DNA from: Ruminococcus difficilis
Lineage (GTDB): Bacteria; Bacillota_A; Clostridia; Oscillospirales; Acutalibacteraceae
Direction: 5' to 3'
NCBI RefSeq assembly: GCF_016680995.1
Contig: NZ_JAEQMG010000129.1
Location: 1 to 29,976, forward strand
DNA length: 29,976 bases
The notes beneath the pieces were generated by a model. It had not been told where the DNA came from and did not search any database. It worked only from the letters and a program-made list of their open reading frames with translations. Of the stretch, positions 14,939 through 22,754 are shown one piece after another. Positions within the stretch are counted from its first letter, which is position 1, and each line of letters begins with the position of its first letter. Position numbers and translations under genes: made by a program.

Positions 14939-15868
14939 ATGTTTCTTGAAAACTTTCTTGTCATCGGACAGCAGGTCATAGTACTGTTTATTCTCATCGC
15001 CGTGGGCTTTATCTGCGGCAAAAAGGGCGTGATCACGGAGCACGCCTCAAAGGTAATGACCGACATCGTTCTCTACGCCGTCACGCCCTGCGTAATGGTG
15101 TCGGCGTTCCAGCGCGAATTCTCGATGGAAACGCTCGGCAAGGTTCTCACCGCCGCGGTGACCGCACTGGTGATTCTCGCCGTGTCGGTGCTTATCGCGC
15201 GTCTTGTATTCCGCCAGAAGGATATCGCGCGGCGCAAGGTACTGCAGTTTTCTGTGATATTCTCAAACTGCGGCTTCATGTCGCTCCCGCTGCAAAAGGA
15301 GCTGCTCGGAGAGGACGGCTGGTTCTTCGGCTCGATCTTCGTCGCGGTGTTCAACATCGTGGTCTGGACGTACGGACTGTTCGACATGAGCGGCGACAAA
15401 AAGCAGCTCTCGATAAAGCGCCTCGCGTTCAACCCCGGAATCATCGGTGCGATTGCGGCAATCCTGCTCTTTGTGTTCGGGGTACAGCTTCCGCCCGTAG
15501 TCGCGCAGCCGATCACCCACCTCGCGAACCTCAACACGCCGCTGCCGATGCTGATCATCGGCTTCTACCTCTCGCAGGCGAACTTCAAAAAGGCGTTCTC
15601 GGACAGAGACGCGTACCTCGCGAGCGTGTTCAGACTGCTTATCATACCGCTCGCCGCGGCATTCGCGATGTTTTTCCTGAAGCTCGACAGAACGATGGTG
15701 ATAGCGTTCACGATCGCCTGCTCGGCTCCCACCGCCGCGACAACGACGATGTTCTCGGCGAAGTTCAACCGCGACACAGAGCTTTCGGTCAGCGTAGTTG
15801 CATCAACGACCCTGCTCTCGCTCGTGACAATGCCGCTGATAGTGTCGCTGATCTGGAGCCTTTATTGA
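14939..15868 (+). CDS. AEC-family (auxin efflux carrier-type) transporter
   Basis: A 309-residue membrane protein with about ten hydrophobic helices in two halves. The N-terminal QQVIVLFILIAVGFICGKKG, the VLYAVTPCVMVSAF segment and the pattern P-x-L-x-I-G-F-x-L (PLPMLIIGFYLS) in the middle are typical of the AEC family, whose members carry malonate, malate or other organic anions. GGGGG seven bases upstream favours the ATG at 14939 over an in-frame ATG at 14933. It is a single gene with its own promoter and a bidirectional terminator downstream. The substrate cannot be read from context. Confidence 0.88.
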   Translation: MFLENFLVIGQQVIVLFILIAVGFICGKKGVITEHASKVMTDIVLYAVTPCVMVSAFQREFSMETLGKVLTAAVTALVILAVSVLIARLVFRQKDIARRKVLQFSVIFSNCGFMSLPLQKELLGEDGWFFGSIFVAVFNIVVWTYGLFDMSGDKKQLSIKRLAFNPGIIGAIAAILLFVFGVQLPPVVAQPITHLANLNTPLPMLIIGFYLSQANFKKAFSDRDAYLASVFRLLIIPLAAAFAMFFLKLDRTMVIAFTIACSAPTAATTTMFSAKFNRDTELSVSVVASTTLLSLVTMPLIVSLIWSLY

Positions 15869-15917
15869 ATTGAAAATGTAAAATTGAAAATTGAAAATTA
15901 ATGGTCGCTTCGCTCCG
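15868..15917 (+). repeat. Copy 2 of the dispersed intergenic element, directly after the AEC gene
   Basis: Starting at the last base of the stop codon, ATTGAAAATGTAAA-type words run into AATTAATGGTCGCTTCGCTCCG. It matches the element at 5497-5554 in parts and in orientation relative to the upstream gene, with a shorter A-rich part. Confidence 0.75.
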
Positions 15918-15960
15918 GATTGTAGTTTCTGCGGCAACAGAACTCGGGTGCGGGCAATTA

Positions 15961-15991
15961 AAAAACAGAGGCAGCCGCCTCTGTTTTTTTT
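15961..15991. terminator. Bidirectional terminator between the AEC and sortase genes
   Basis: An 8-bp stem ACAGAGGC/GCCTCTGT (15965-15972 with 15977-15984) is flanked by an A-run on the left and a T-run on the right. It can therefore stop transcripts from both converging genes. Confidence 0.88.
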
Positions 15992-16811
15992 ACTTCTTCT
16001 CGCAAATAACGAGGTAACGTCCGAATCCGCCGTGTCCGTCGGGCGTGCAGGTGATAAGCGTCATAAGCTGCCTGCCGTCCTTGATGTAGATGTCGCCCGT
16101 TTCGTTCGGCGCGACGGTCTTGAAATCGATCACCTCGTAGTCGATAGTCTCCCAGTAATTCGTAAAACTCACCGTGTCGCCAAGGTCGAGCCGCTTTATG
16201 TTGTCAAAGAATATCCTGCCGATGTAGCCAGTGTGACCCGCGATCGCGACGTTCGTATTCTTCTCGTCAATCGGAAGCGAGGTGCCGCTGAGATGCGCGG
16301 CGCCGTAGCTCATCATGCTGTCATTCGCGCCGAGGTAAACGGGCAGATAGAGGTCGATCGACGGCGCGGAAAGATAACCGTAGAGGTTGTTCAGCCCGTA
16401 CCTGCTCATGTCGAGCGCCGCCTTCTCGTAATTTATCGTGTCCACCGTGCCCTGATGATGAAAAATCGAGGCGTTGTACTCCTTGCTGTCGCTGTAGAGC
16501 CTGTCGAGGTCGTACTCAAAGCTGACTGTGTAGCTGTAGGTGCGAACACCCTCGGAGTTGACCGGGTAGCCCTCCTCGTCGATCTCGCCCTTTTCAAGCG
16601 CTTCCTCGAAGCTTTTGGCGGTGATTCCAAGCTCCTTCGCAGTCTCGGGATCGTCCTCCTTTATGACATGGTCGAGCGTCTCGGAATACTCCTCAATCAC
16701 ATTGTTCGCACGCTGCTGACCGATGAAATTCGAGACAGTCGGGAACAGAAGAAAGCCTATCCCCGTCAGAAGTATGATGATCGCGACAACGGTAAGGATT
16801 TTTCTCCACAT
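15990..16811 (-). CDS. Sortase, class C-like, without lid motif
   Basis: A 273-residue membrane-anchored transpeptidase with one N-terminal helix (about residues 5-25). The sortase core carries the catalytic triad: His in AIAGHTGYIG, Cys in LITCTPDG and Arg in FGRYLVI. The middle contains SAPSIDLYLPVYLG and AAHLSGTSLPI, as in class C enzymes. Unlike its upstream partner it has neither a DP-F/W lid motif nor a C-terminal membrane helix, and it has a longer acidic linker after the anchor. Its ATG overlaps the TGA of the upstream sortase gene by one base, so translation is coupled. No LPxTG substrate is visible in the window. Confidence 0.9.
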   Translation of the reverse strand: MWRKILTVVAIIILLTGIGFLLFPTVSNFIGQQRANNVIEEYSETLDHVIKEDDPETAKELGITAKSFEEALEKGEIDEEGYPVNSEGVRTYSYTVSFEYDLDRLYSDSKEYNASIFHHQGTVDTINYEKAALDMSRYGLNNLYGYLSAPSIDLYLPVYLGANDSMMSYGAAHLSGTSLPIDEKNTNVAIAGHTGYIGRIFFDNIKRLDLGDTVSFTNYWETIDYEVIDFKTVAPNETGDIYIKDGRQLMTLITCTPDGHGGFGRYLVICEKK

Positions 16812-17725
16812 CAGCTCTCACCGCCTTTGTTTTTGCGGCTTCTGCCGCGTCTTACGGCGAGAACCACAGCCGCGGCGACAACGAGAAGAAATACTCCGAT
16901 TCCGATGATTATCGTGACATAGCTGAGCTTGTAGCCGAGGACATACATCGAATCCCTGCCGTTGTTCACCGCTTTGACCGTCTTGTTCACCGACTTGCTG
17001 CCGTCGTCTTCAACCACGATATCGGGGTCGTCGGGCACGCGCTCGCCGCGGACAAGCAGGCGGTGGGTGTTGACGGTATAGGGCGTGCAGGTCATCAGCG
17101 TTACGTAGTCCTTGCCCTTGACGACATAGAGGTCGTTAACATCGTTTGGAAGGACGGTTTTGATCTGGTCGACCCTGTACTCGAGCACGCGGTCGAGTAC
17201 GTGTATATAGAAGAGGTCGCCCTCCTTCATGTCAAGAAGATAGTCGAACAGCGTCTTTGACGGATACGCCGAGTGCGCCGAGATCACGCTGTGCGTACCA
17301 AAGCCGCCGATAGGCAGAGAGGTGTTGTTGAGGTGCCCCGCACCCTTTTTGAGAACCTCGTCCGAGGTGCCGTGGTAGATGGGCAGATAGACGTCGATGG
17401 AGGGAATATCGATATATCCGATAAAGCCGTTGCCGTCGATGTCAAATGTCTCCTCGTAGTGCGCGCCGATTTTTTCATACGAATCGATATCGAACGGGTC
17501 TGTGAGGACGACGGTGTCTGTCAGGCTGCTGTTGTAGCTTTCGGCGTCGGCAAAGAGGTCATTTATCCTGTCGGAATCCATCTTCTCAACCTCCATCTGC
17601 TTCTGACGCGCCTCGCTGCGGTCGTTTATGTTGTTGACGATGGAGCTTACGAGCGGATAGAGCAGGATGCCCAGTCCGGCGGTAAAAATAACTATGATAA
17701 GTATAATTAGCAGGCGTTTTTTCAT
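16811..17725 (-). CDS. Class C sortase (pilin polymerase type)
   Basis: A 304-residue sortase with an N-terminal membrane helix (about residues 4-24), a DPF lid motif in VLTDPFDID, the core IPSIDVYLPIYHG, catalytic His in VISAHSAYPS, Cys in LMTCTPYTVNTH and Arg in HRLLVRG, followed by a C-terminal membrane helix and a basic tail. Lid plus C-terminal anchor is the usual layout of class C sortases, which polymerise pilins. The frame stays open to an ATG at 17779, but the promoter (17756-17784) lies within that stretch; GAGG six bases before the ATG at 17725 fixes the start. It forms a two-gene unit with the downstream sortase. Confidence 0.92.
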   Translation of the reverse strand: MKKRLLIILIIVIFTAGLGILLYPLVSSIVNNINDRSEARQKQMEVEKMDSDRINDLFADAESYNSSLTDTVVLTDPFDIDSYEKIGAHYEETFDIDGNGFIGYIDIPSIDVYLPIYHGTSDEVLKKGAGHLNNTSLPIGGFGTHSVISAHSAYPSKTLFDYLLDMKEGDLFYIHVLDRVLEYRVDQIKTVLPNDVNDLYVVKGKDYVTLMTCTPYTVNTHRLLVRGERVPDDPDIVVEDDGSKSVNKTVKAVNNGRDSMYVLGYKLSYVTIIIGIGVFLLVVAAAVVLAVRRGRSRKNKGGES

Positions 17726-17755
17726 TTTTAACCTCGCAGGGAAATTATTAGGTAT

Positions 17756-17784
17756 ATTATACACCCAAATCACCGTCATTTCAA
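17756..17784 (-). promoter_or_regulatory. Promoter of the sortase pair
   Basis: On the minus strand TTGAAA (17784-17779), 17 bases and TATAAT (17761-17756). It excludes the longer open frame as the true start of the sortase. Confidence 0.75.
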
Positions 17785-17850
17785 CCGTTCAATTTCACCT
17801 TGCGCGCTGCTGTGTTTTATGATAAGATAGTTGGTAGCGAAACCGCCGCC

Positions 17851-17883
17851 AAAAACAAAAGGCCGGAGCGTACTCCGACCTTT
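17851..17883 (-). terminator. Terminator of the pduL gene
   Basis: On the minus strand AAGGTCGGAG, loop TACG, CTCCGGCCTT (stem 17882-17873 with 17868-17859, one G-T pair) is followed by TTGTTTTT. Confidence 0.88.
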
Positions 17884-17903
17884 CCGAAAAGCTGTTCAGT
17901 TAA

Positions 17904-18473
17904 TTACTTGATGATCTCACCGTCAACGGTGCCGCCGAGACCTGCAGCGTTGCTCTCGTCGGTGTCAATGTGCATAGCGGGAGCGTACTTGGGGCTGACG
18001 CGGATAACAACGTCGCCGAATACGGTAGCTCTGCCTGTACCCTCGCCGACCTTGACGGAAACGATCTCCTTGTCCTTCAGACCGAACTCCTCGGCCGTTT
18101 TGGGATCGAGGTGAACGTGTCTCTGAGCGGCGATAACGCCCTGAGCGATTTCTACCTCACCCTCGGGGCCTCTGAGAATGCAGCCGGGTGTACCGGCTAC
18201 GTCGCCTGATTCCTTAATGGGAGCGGCAATGCCGAGCTTGCGTGCGTCGGTGAGGCTGACCTCAACCTGATCGTCGGGTCTTTCGGGGCCGAGGATAGAC
18301 ATAGTCATCTCTCCTCTGGGGCCGACTACGGTAACCTTCTCGGTGCAGGCGAACTGACCGGGCTGGGAAAGGTCCTTCTTGTTGGTGAGCTGATGTCCCT
18401 TGCCGTAAAGTACGTCGAGGGTCTCGCGGGTTACGTGCACGTGGTGCGCGGAGGTTTCAACCATAATTTTCAT
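17904..18473 (-). CDS. pduL: Phosphate propanoyltransferase / phosphotransacetylase, PduL type
   Basis: Interconverts acyl-CoA plus phosphate with acyl phosphate plus CoA. The duplicated PduL domain is visible: SAHHVHVT near residue 8-15, AQRHVHLDP near the middle, and MHIDTDESNAAG near the C-terminus. The histidines are those that bind the two metal ions in known PduL enzymes. Translation most likely starts at the ATG at 18473, seven bases after AGGTGG, giving 189 residues. The protein then begins directly at the catalytic domain, with no N-terminal encapsulation peptide, and no shell proteins are nearby. So it is probably a free cytosolic enzyme working with an acetate kinase encoded elsewhere. 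Own promoter and terminator. Confidence 0.92.
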   Translation of the reverse strand: MKIMVETSAHHVHVTRETLDVLYGKGHQLTNKKDLSQPGQFACTEKVTVVGPRGEMTMSILGPERPDDQVEVSLTDARKLGIAAPIKESGDVAGTPGCILRGPEGEVEIAQGVIAAQRHVHLDPKTAEEFGLKDKEIVSVKVGEGTGRATVFGDVVIRVSPKYAPAMHIDTDESNAAGLGGTVDGEIIK

Positions 18474-18508
18474 AGATATACCACCTATCATATAAATTTG
18501 TTAGTTTC

Positions 18509-18537
18509 ATTGTACTACGGTTTTGGATATTTTTCAA
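18509..18537 (-). promoter_or_regulatory. Promoter of pduL
   Basis: On the minus strand TTGAAA (18537-18532), 17 bases and TACAAT (18514-18509), 35 bases before the ATG. Confidence 0.7.
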
Positions 18538-18562
18538 GTCTTTTTGAAGCGAGGTTTTTAAG

Positions 18563-19129
18563 ATGTATCAGACATGGGAAGAATTGCAGTCAGCCTGCGA
18601 AAACTGCCGCAAATGCGGACTTTGCGAAACGCGCCACAACGTCGTTGTCGGAGTGGGCAACCCGAAGGCACAGGTTATGTTTATAGGCGAAGGTCCGGGC
18701 GAGAACGAGGACTTGCAGGGTGAGCCGTTCGTCGGACGCGCGGGCAAGCTGCTCGACAAGATGCTCGACGCTGTTGACCTCAACAGACACAGCAACATCT
18801 ACATCGCGAATATCGTCAAGTGCCGTCCGCCGCAGAACCGCGACCCAAAGCCCGAGGAGCAGGAACAGTGCATTCAGTGGCTTCGCAATCAGGTAAAGCT
18901 TATCCGTCCCGAGATCATCGTATGTCTCGGCAGGATTGCCGCGGCTCAGATCATCAAGCCCGATATCAAGATCACGAAGGAGCACGGAATGTGGTTCGAG
19001 AAAAAGGGCGTGCTGATGATGCCTATGCTGCACCCGGCGGCGCTGCTTCGCGACCCGAGAAAAAAGCCCGAGGCGTTTGAGGACTTCATAAAGCTCAGAG
19101 AGAAGCTCGCGGAGATCAACGAGAGCTGA
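18563..19129 (+). CDS. Uracil-DNA glycosylase, family 4 (iron-sulfur type)
   Basis: Removes uracil from DNA in base excision repair. The 188-residue protein has the family-4 layout: cysteines C15, C18, C87 and C103 (the last two 16 apart) as probable [4Fe-4S] ligands, the active-site motif GEGPGENED at residues 42-50, [13 protein letters not shown], and the DNA-binding HPAALLRDP at 157-165. The Glu in GEGPG is typical of family 4. GAGG eight bases upstream supports the ATG. It diverges from pduL across a 71-base gap; no clear promoter of its own was recognised there, and no terminator directly downstream. Confidence 0.93.
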   Translation: MYQTWEELQSACENCRKCGLCETRHNVVVGVGNPKAQVMFIGEGPGENEDLQGEPFVGRAGKLLDKMLDAVDLNRHSNIYIANIVKCRPPQNRDPKPEEQEQCIQWLRNQVKLIRPEIIVCLGRIAAAQIIKPDIKITKEHGMWFEKKGVLMMPMLHPAALLRDPRKKPEAFEDFIKLREKLAEINES

Positions 19130-19182
19130 TAATAAACAGGCTGTTACCGCCGCCGGACGACCCCTAAATAAAAAATTCACTC

Positions 19183-19211
19183 TTGATTGCCTGCCCATTC
19201 TGTGGTATAAT
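19183..19211 (+). promoter_or_regulatory. Promoter of the aspS-gatCAB operon
   Basis: TTGATT (19183-19188), 17 bases and TATAAT (19206-19211). The expected start is near 19218, leaving a leader of about 35 bases. Confidence 0.8.
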
Positions 19212-19224
19212 ACCATAGAATGGG
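19194..19224. promoter_or_regulatory. 31-bp near-perfect palindrome over the aspS promoter -10, probable operator
   Basis: The left arm CCCATTCTGTGGTAT (19194-19208) and the right arm ATACCATAGAATGGG (19210-19224) are inverted repeats with a single mismatch around a central A at 19209, inside TATAAT. Because the transcription start should lie within the right arm, the hairpin would not be fully in the RNA, so a DNA-binding repressor or activator is the simplest reading. Confidence 0.65.
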
Positions 19225-19253
19225 TAAATTAGTATCTGAAAGGAAGGTTTTGA

Positions 19254-20999
19254 ATGATAAAACCAAATATCTACCGCACCGTAAGCTGCGGTGAACTCAG
19301 AGAAGAAAACATCGGTCAGCAGGTTCGCGTGGCGGGCTGGGTCGAGAATATCCGCGATCACGGCGGCGTTATGTTCCTCGATATCCGCGACGAGTACGGC
19401 GTACTTCAGGTCGTAGTTCACGACGACAATCTGCTGAAAAATATCAATAAGGAGTGCACCGTCACCCTCAGCGGCGAGGTCGTAAAGCGCGACGAGGAAA
19501 CCATCAATAAGAAGATCGCCACAGGCTACGTTGAGGTTCACACTGAGGACATCACCGTTCTCGGCAAGTGCAAAAACGCCCTGCCCTTCGAGGTAGGCAC
19601 CTCCACAAACACAGGCGAGGACGTCCGTCTCAAGTACCGCTTCCTCGACCTGAGAAATCCCAAGGTTCACAACAACATTCTGTTCCGCTCAAAGGTTGTC
19701 GCCTTCCTGCGTCAGAAGATGCAGGAGCTGGGCTTTACCGAGATCAACACCCCGATTCTATCCACCTCCTCACCCGAGGGCGCGCGCGACTATCTGATTC
19801 CGAGCCGCAAGCACAAGGGCAAGTTCTACGCTTTGCCGCAGGCTCCCCAGATCTTCAAGCAGCTTCTGATGGTTTCGGGCTTTGATAAATACTTCCAGAT
19901 CGCACCCTGCTTCCGCGACGAGGACGCTCGTGCCGACCGTTCGCCGGGCGAGTTCTACCAGCTCGACTTCGAGATGGCTTTCGCGACTCAGGAGGACGTT
20001 TTTGACGTAGCAGAGCAGGTGCTCTACGAAACCTTCTCGAAATTCACAGACAAAGAGGTCAGCAAGCCGCCGTTCGCGCGCATTCCGTTCGCGGAGGCGA
20101 TGGTCAAGTACGGCACTGACAAGCCCGACCTCAGAAATCCGCTGATCATCAAGGAAATCAGCGATATGTTCGTCGAGACAGACTTCGCGCCCTTCCGCAA
20201 AAAGACTGTCCGCTCCATCAACGTTCCCGGCGCCGCCGCTCAAAGCAAGAAGTGGTTCAAGCGCATGGAGGAGTTCGCACTCTCCATCGGCATGAAGGGT
20301 CTGGGCTATGTCAAGGTAAACGACGATCTCACCTTTGACGGCCCGATCGACAAGTTCTTAAAGCCCGGCGACCGCGAGGAGCTTATCGAGCGCAACGGCT
20401 CAAAGGCAGGCGACGTGATCTACTTCATCGCCGATTCCGCAGTTGACGCGCCGAAGCTCGCGGGTCAGATCCGCACCGAGGTCGCGACGCGTCTCGGACT
20501 TATCGACGAGAGCCGCTTCGACCTCTGCTTCATCGTGGACTTCCCGATGTTCGAGCGCGACGAGGACGGCAAGATCATCTTCACCCACAACCCCTTCTCG
20601 ATGCCGCAGGGCGGTCTTGAGGCGCTCAACACAATGGATCCCGAGGAGATCCTCGCTTACCAGTACGACATCGTCTGCAACGGCGTAGAGCTCAGCTCCG
20701 GCGCTGTCCGCAACCACGATATCGAGATCATGAAAAAGGCGTTCGACATGGCGGGCTACTCAGAGGACGACCTCAAGGCCAAGTTCTCAGCCCTCTACAA
20801 CGCGTTCCAGTACGGTGCGCCGCCTCACGCGGGCATGGCTCCCGGCGTTGACAGAATGATCATGCTCCTCACGGGAGAAGAAAACATCAGAGAGGTCATC
20901 GCCTTCCCGATGAACTCCAACGCCCAGGACGTACTTCTCGGCTCACCCGGAGAGGTCACCGAGCAGCAGCTCAGAGAGGTTCATGTTAAATTGAGATAA
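19254..20999 (+). CDS. aspS: Aspartyl-tRNA synthetase, probably non-discriminating
   Basis: Class II synthetase of 581 residues, the bacterial long type with the GAD insertion between motifs 2 and 3. It shows the OB-fold anticodon domain (residues 1-110), FTEINTPILSTSSPEGARDYLIPSR (motif 1 region), FRDEDARADRSPGEFYQLDFE (motif 2) and GMAPGVDRMIMLL (motif 3). In the anticodon domain it has RDHGG with His36. In Pseudomonas-type non-discriminating AspRS this is His (H31), whereas E. coli-type discriminating enzymes have Leu. So it should charge both tRNA-Asp and tRNA-Asn, and GatCAB, encoded next, would amidate the mischarged product. AAAGGAAGG precedes the ATG at 19254. Confidence 0.96.
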   Translation: MIKPNIYRTVSCGELREENIGQQVRVAGWVENIRDHGGVMFLDIRDEYGVLQVVVHDDNLLKNINKECTVTLSGEVVKRDEETINKKIATGYVEVHTEDITVLGKCKNALPFEVGTSTNTGEDVRLKYRFLDLRNPKVHNNILFRSKVVAFLRQKMQELGFTEINTPILSTSSPEGARDYLIPSRKHKGKFYALPQAPQIFKQLLMVSGFDKYFQIAPCFRDEDARADRSPGEFYQLDFEMAFATQEDVFDVAEQVLYETFSKFTDKEVSKPPFARIPFAEAMVKYGTDKPDLRNPLIIKEISDMFVETDFAPFRKKTVRSINVPGAAAQSKKWFKRMEEFALSIGMKGLGYVKVNDDLTFDGPIDKFLKPGDREELIERNGSKAGDVIYFIADSAVDAPKLAGQIRTEVATRLGLIDESRFDLCFIVDFPMFERDEDGKIIFTHNPFSMPQGGLEALNTMDPEEILAYQYDIVCNGVELSSGAVRNHDIEIMKKAFDMAGYSEDDLKAKFSALYNAFQYGAPPHAGMAPGVDRMIMLLTGEENIREVIAFPMNSNAQDVLLGSPGEVTEQQLREVHVKLR

Positions 21000-21013
21000 A
21001 GGACTGAATATAT

Positions 21014-21292
21014 ATGGTAACTAGAGAAGACGTTGAAAACATCGCCCTGCTCTCAAAGCTCTTTGTCCCCGAGGAGGAGCTTGACGGACTGACCAAGTCC
21101 ATGCAGGAGATAATCGACTTTGCCGACGCCATCAACAACGCTCCCGCGAGCGATGAGGGCTTCGACTGCATCAACAACCTCTCCAACGTGTTCCGCGAAG
21201 ACGAGGTAGTTTCCTCCTATCCGAGCACGGAAATCCTCAAAAACGCTCCCGAGCAGGCTGAGGATCATTTCCTTGTGAGAAACAGAGAATAG
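21014..21292 (+). CDS. gatC: Asp/Glu-tRNA amidotransferase subunit C
   Basis: A 92-residue subunit that clamps GatA and GatB together. It shows VTREDVENIALLSKLFV at the N-terminus and the conserved IIDFADAIN, then a C-terminal strand with FREDEVV. The length is typical. It lies 14 bases after aspS and 7-10 bases before gatA, so it belongs to the same operon. Confidence 0.93.
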   Translation: MVTREDVENIALLSKLFVPEEELDGLTKSMQEIIDFADAINNAPASDEGFDCINNLSNVFREDEVVSSYPSTEILKNAPEQAEDHFLVRNRE

Positions 21293-21302
21293 GAGGCGCG
21301 TG

Positions 21303-22754
21303 ATGGGTACTATCGCTAAAATACACGAAATGCTCGTAAACAAGCAGGTTTCCTGCGAGGAGCTGACAAAGAGCTATCTCAGCGAGATAGAGAAGGCAAA
21401 CCCCGAGCTTAACGCCTACGTCTGCGTTACTCCCGAAGCCGCTCTGAAAACCGCTCAGGCGGTCGACAAGAAAATCGCCGCGGGCGAGGAGATCGGCTCA
21501 CTCGAGGGCGTGCCGATGACCCTCAAGGACAATATGTCCACCAAGGGTATCGAGACCACCTGCTGTTCAAAGATATTAAGCGGCTACAAGCCGATTTTCG
21601 ACGCTACGGTATGGGAGACGCTCAAATCTCAGAACGCCGTTCTGCTCGGCAAAACCAACATGGACGAGTTCGCAATGGGCTCCTCATGTGAGAACTCCTG
21701 CTTCGGCGGCGCGGCTAACCCCTTCAATACAAACCACGTTGCAGGCGGCTCGTCGGGCGGCGTTTCCTCGGCTGTCGGCGGCAACATCGCGGCTTACGGC
21801 CTCGGCTCCGACACGGGCGGCTCTATCCGTCAGCCCGCGTCATTCTGCGGCGTTGTCGGCTTAAAGCCCACCTACGGCGCGGTTTCGCGTTACGGTCTTA
21901 TCGCATACGCAAGCTCCCTCGACCAGATCGGCCCGATCACAAAGAGCGTAGAGGACGCTTCTCTCGTCTTTGACGCGATTGCGGGCAAGGACAAGCGCGA
22001 CTCCACCTCTGTCGGCGGCGGCAACACCTACGCGACGCTTGACAACGACATCAAGGGCATGAAAATAGGCATCGCGCGCGAATACCTCGACGGTGTGCGC
22101 GACGACGTAAAGGAAGCGGTTCTCGCGGCGGCTGAGGTTTACAAGAGCCTCGGCGCGGAGATCGTCTACTTCGACCTGCCGATCCTGAAATTCGCTTTGC
22201 CCGTATACTATATTATTGCGTGCGCGGAGGCTTCCTCAAACCTCGGACGCTACGACGGTATCCGCTACGGCTACAAGACGGCGCATTACACCGGCACCCA
22301 CGACATGATCTGCCGCACCAGAAGCGAGGGCTTCGGCGAAGAGGTCAAGAGAAGAATCCTTCTCGGCACCTACGTGCTCTCCGCGGGCTACTACGACGCT
22401 TACTACAAGAAGGCTCAGAACCTGCGCGGCACGATCATCAGCGCGTTCAACAAGGCGTTTGAGCAGTGCGACGTTATTCTCGCGCCGACAGTGCCCATGA
22501 CCGCGTTTGAGAAGGGTCACGCTACCTCCGACCCGATCGAGACCTACCTCACCGACATCTGCACCGTACCCGTCAATATCGCGGGACTTCCCGGTGTGTC
22601 GGTACCCTGCGGCTTCAACGCGAAGGGCATGCCCATCGGAATGCAGCTCATCGGCAAGAGCTTCGGCGAGGCGCAGATCCTCAACGCCGCCTATAAATAC
22701 CAGCAGGCGGCTCCCGATAAATTCATTGATACAAAGTGGGGTGTGAAGCTGTGA
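21303..22754 (+). CDS. gatA: Asp/Glu-tRNA amidotransferase subunit A (amidase)
   Basis: The glutaminase subunit, which releases ammonia for tRNA amidation. Amidase-signature family with the Ser-cisSer-Lys triad: Lys in VPMTLKDNMS, the Gly/Ser-rich AGGSSGGVSSAVGG, and the catalytic GSDTGGSIRQPASFCG. It has 483 residues from the ATG at 21303, where AGGAGG lies six bases upstream; a GTG at 21300 is rejected. C-terminal IAPTVPMTAF and NIAGLPGVSVPCGF are conserved. The stop overlaps the gatB start by four bases. Confidence 0.96.
   Translation: MGTIAKIHEMLVNKQVSCEELTKSYLSEIEKANPELNAYVCVTPEAALKTAQAVDKKIAAGEEIGSLEGVPMTLKDNMSTKGIETTCCSKILSGYKPIFDATVWETLKSQNAVLLGKTNMDEFAMGSSCENSCFGGAANPFNTNHVAGGSSGGVSSAVGGNIAAYGLGSDTGGSIRQPASFCGVVGLKPTYGAVSRYGLIAYASSLDQIGPITKSVEDASLVFDAIAGKDKRDSTSVGGGNTYATLDNDIKGMKIGIAREYLDGVRDDVKEAVLAAAEVYKSLGAEIVYFDLPILKFALPVYYIIACAEASSNLGRYDGIRYGYKTAHYTGTHDMICRTRSEGFGEEVKRRILLGTYVLSAGYYDAYYKKAQNLRGTIISAFNKAFEQCDVILAPTVPMTAFEKGHATSDPIETYLTDICTVPVNIAGLPGVSVPCGFNAKGMPIGMQLIGKSFGEAQILNAAYKYQQAAPDKFIDTKWGVKL

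Noticed and set aside
17904..18473. Part of a bacterial microcompartment locus
   Set aside because: No shell protein, aldehyde dehydrogenase or targeting peptide is present; only the PduL enzyme is shared with such loci.
19140..19182. Terminator for the uracil-DNA glycosylase gene before the aspS promoter
   Set aside because: No GC-rich stem followed by T residues was found here; the palindrome further on lies over the next promoter and is not followed by a T-run.
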